From contig VKHL01000129.1 of assembly GCA_015146655.1 (NCBI GenBank), positions 20,219-84,218 on the forward strand: DNA of 64,000 nucleotides, read 5' to 3'. Of this stretch, positions 63,771 through 64,000 are shown piece by piece (positions within the stretch are counted from its first letter, which is position 1; every line of letters starts with the position of its first letter). The stretch is from Ochromonas danica (lineage: Eukaryota; Sar; Chrysophyceae; Chromulinales; Chromulinaceae). The notes under the pieces are model-generated. The model ran no database searches. It was not told where the DNA came from and saw only the letters and a program-made list of their open reading frames with translations. The position numbers and the translations under genes are program-made.

Positions 63771-64000
63771 ATGCTGCTAGGATTATTGAACGACCTCTTG
63801 GAAGAGCTTCACGCCATCAAGAGACTCTTGGCCTACATATTTTATGTGATCCTGAAATTATTGAACGGTCTTGTCTGGGTGTTGGCAGAAGGCTTTCAAA
63901 CGATTCACTCAATTTTGGAGAGCATCGAGCAAGGTTTGAACGCTGTGGCGGACCGTGATCAAGTAAGAAGTGTGGTATGGTGGTGGGCACGTTGTTGTAT
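63771..64000 (+). CDS. Ankyrin-family gene C, N-terminus only (continues beyond window)
   Basis: Open from ATG 63771 to the right edge (76 complete codons). The N-terminus MLLGLLNDLLEELHAIKRLL, then LNGLVWVLAEGF and SVVWWWARCC, closely matches exon 1 of gene A, with a short insertion (LLEEL) near the start. The first ankyrin repeat should begin just past the edge. It lies on the plus strand, opposite to genes A and B and about 10.6 kb from the start of gene B, so the duplication was inverted or the locus rearranged. Whether the downstream repeat exons are intact cannot be seen. Confidence 0.85.
   Translation, partial: MLLGLLNDLLEELHAIKRLLAYIFYVILKLLNGLVWVLAEGFQTIHSILESIEQGLNAVADRDQVRSVVWWWARCC

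Overview
This is nuclear DNA from a eukaryote, most likely a photosynthetic stramenopile (ochrophyte alga). Genes carry short GT-AG introns of about 60 to 260 nt, and one gene is mitochondrial cytochrome c1. Two neighbouring genes encode plastid pigment-type enzymes, each with a hydrophobic signal peptide followed by an Ala-Trp junction, as expected for bipartite targeting to a complex plastid. The lineage is inferred from gene content, not from a phylogeny.

Layout. 0-2.4 kb: membrane hybrid-type histidine kinase HK1, cut by the left edge. 2.6-4.2 kb: non-autonomous PIF/Harbinger-like DNA transposon with 30-bp inverted repeats and an ATT target duplication. 5-12 kb: unknown protein, membrane glycosyltransferase, 2OG-Fe(II) oxygenase and a two-domain GT32-type glycosyltransferase. 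12.8-17.2 kb: complete hybrid histidine kinase HK2, bracketed by two identical tRNA-Cys genes. 17.4-23 kb: GT64 exostosin-type enzyme, cytochrome c1, D27-like isomerase and an RCCR-like reductase. 23-30 kb: unknown proteins, a PH-domain protein, a VMA21-like V-ATPase assembly factor, a RIIa-fold protein and a small complex I-like subunit whose intron holds a 62-bp minisatellite. 30.2-33 kb: gene-free low-complexity DNA. 33-40 kb: ADCY10-type soluble adenylyl cyclase and a coiled-coil protein.

41-53 kb is the most unusual region. Two minus-strand ankyrin genes (10 and 14 exons) are built so that nearly every internal exon is one phase-0, 102-nt, 34-residue ankyrin repeat. Introns are homogenised along with the exons, three successive units in the first gene are nearly identical 419-bp tandem copies, and the two genes share a segmental duplication at their 3' ends. 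The second half of each repeat is almost invariant, while the first half (beta-turn and first helix, the usual target-contact face) varies. A third member with the same N-terminus and 5' flank starts at the right edge on the other strand. This looks like an actively expanding family of repeat-encoded binding proteins.

54-63 kb: EamA/DMT transporter, a WD40 RbBP5/Swd1-like protein with a long acidic low-complexity tail, a Sec14-type CRAL-TRIO protein and an FSH1-type serine hydrolase.

Splice sites were assigned by eye from reading-frame continuity, GT-AG ends and paralogue comparison. Genes called unknown may have further exons that were not detected.
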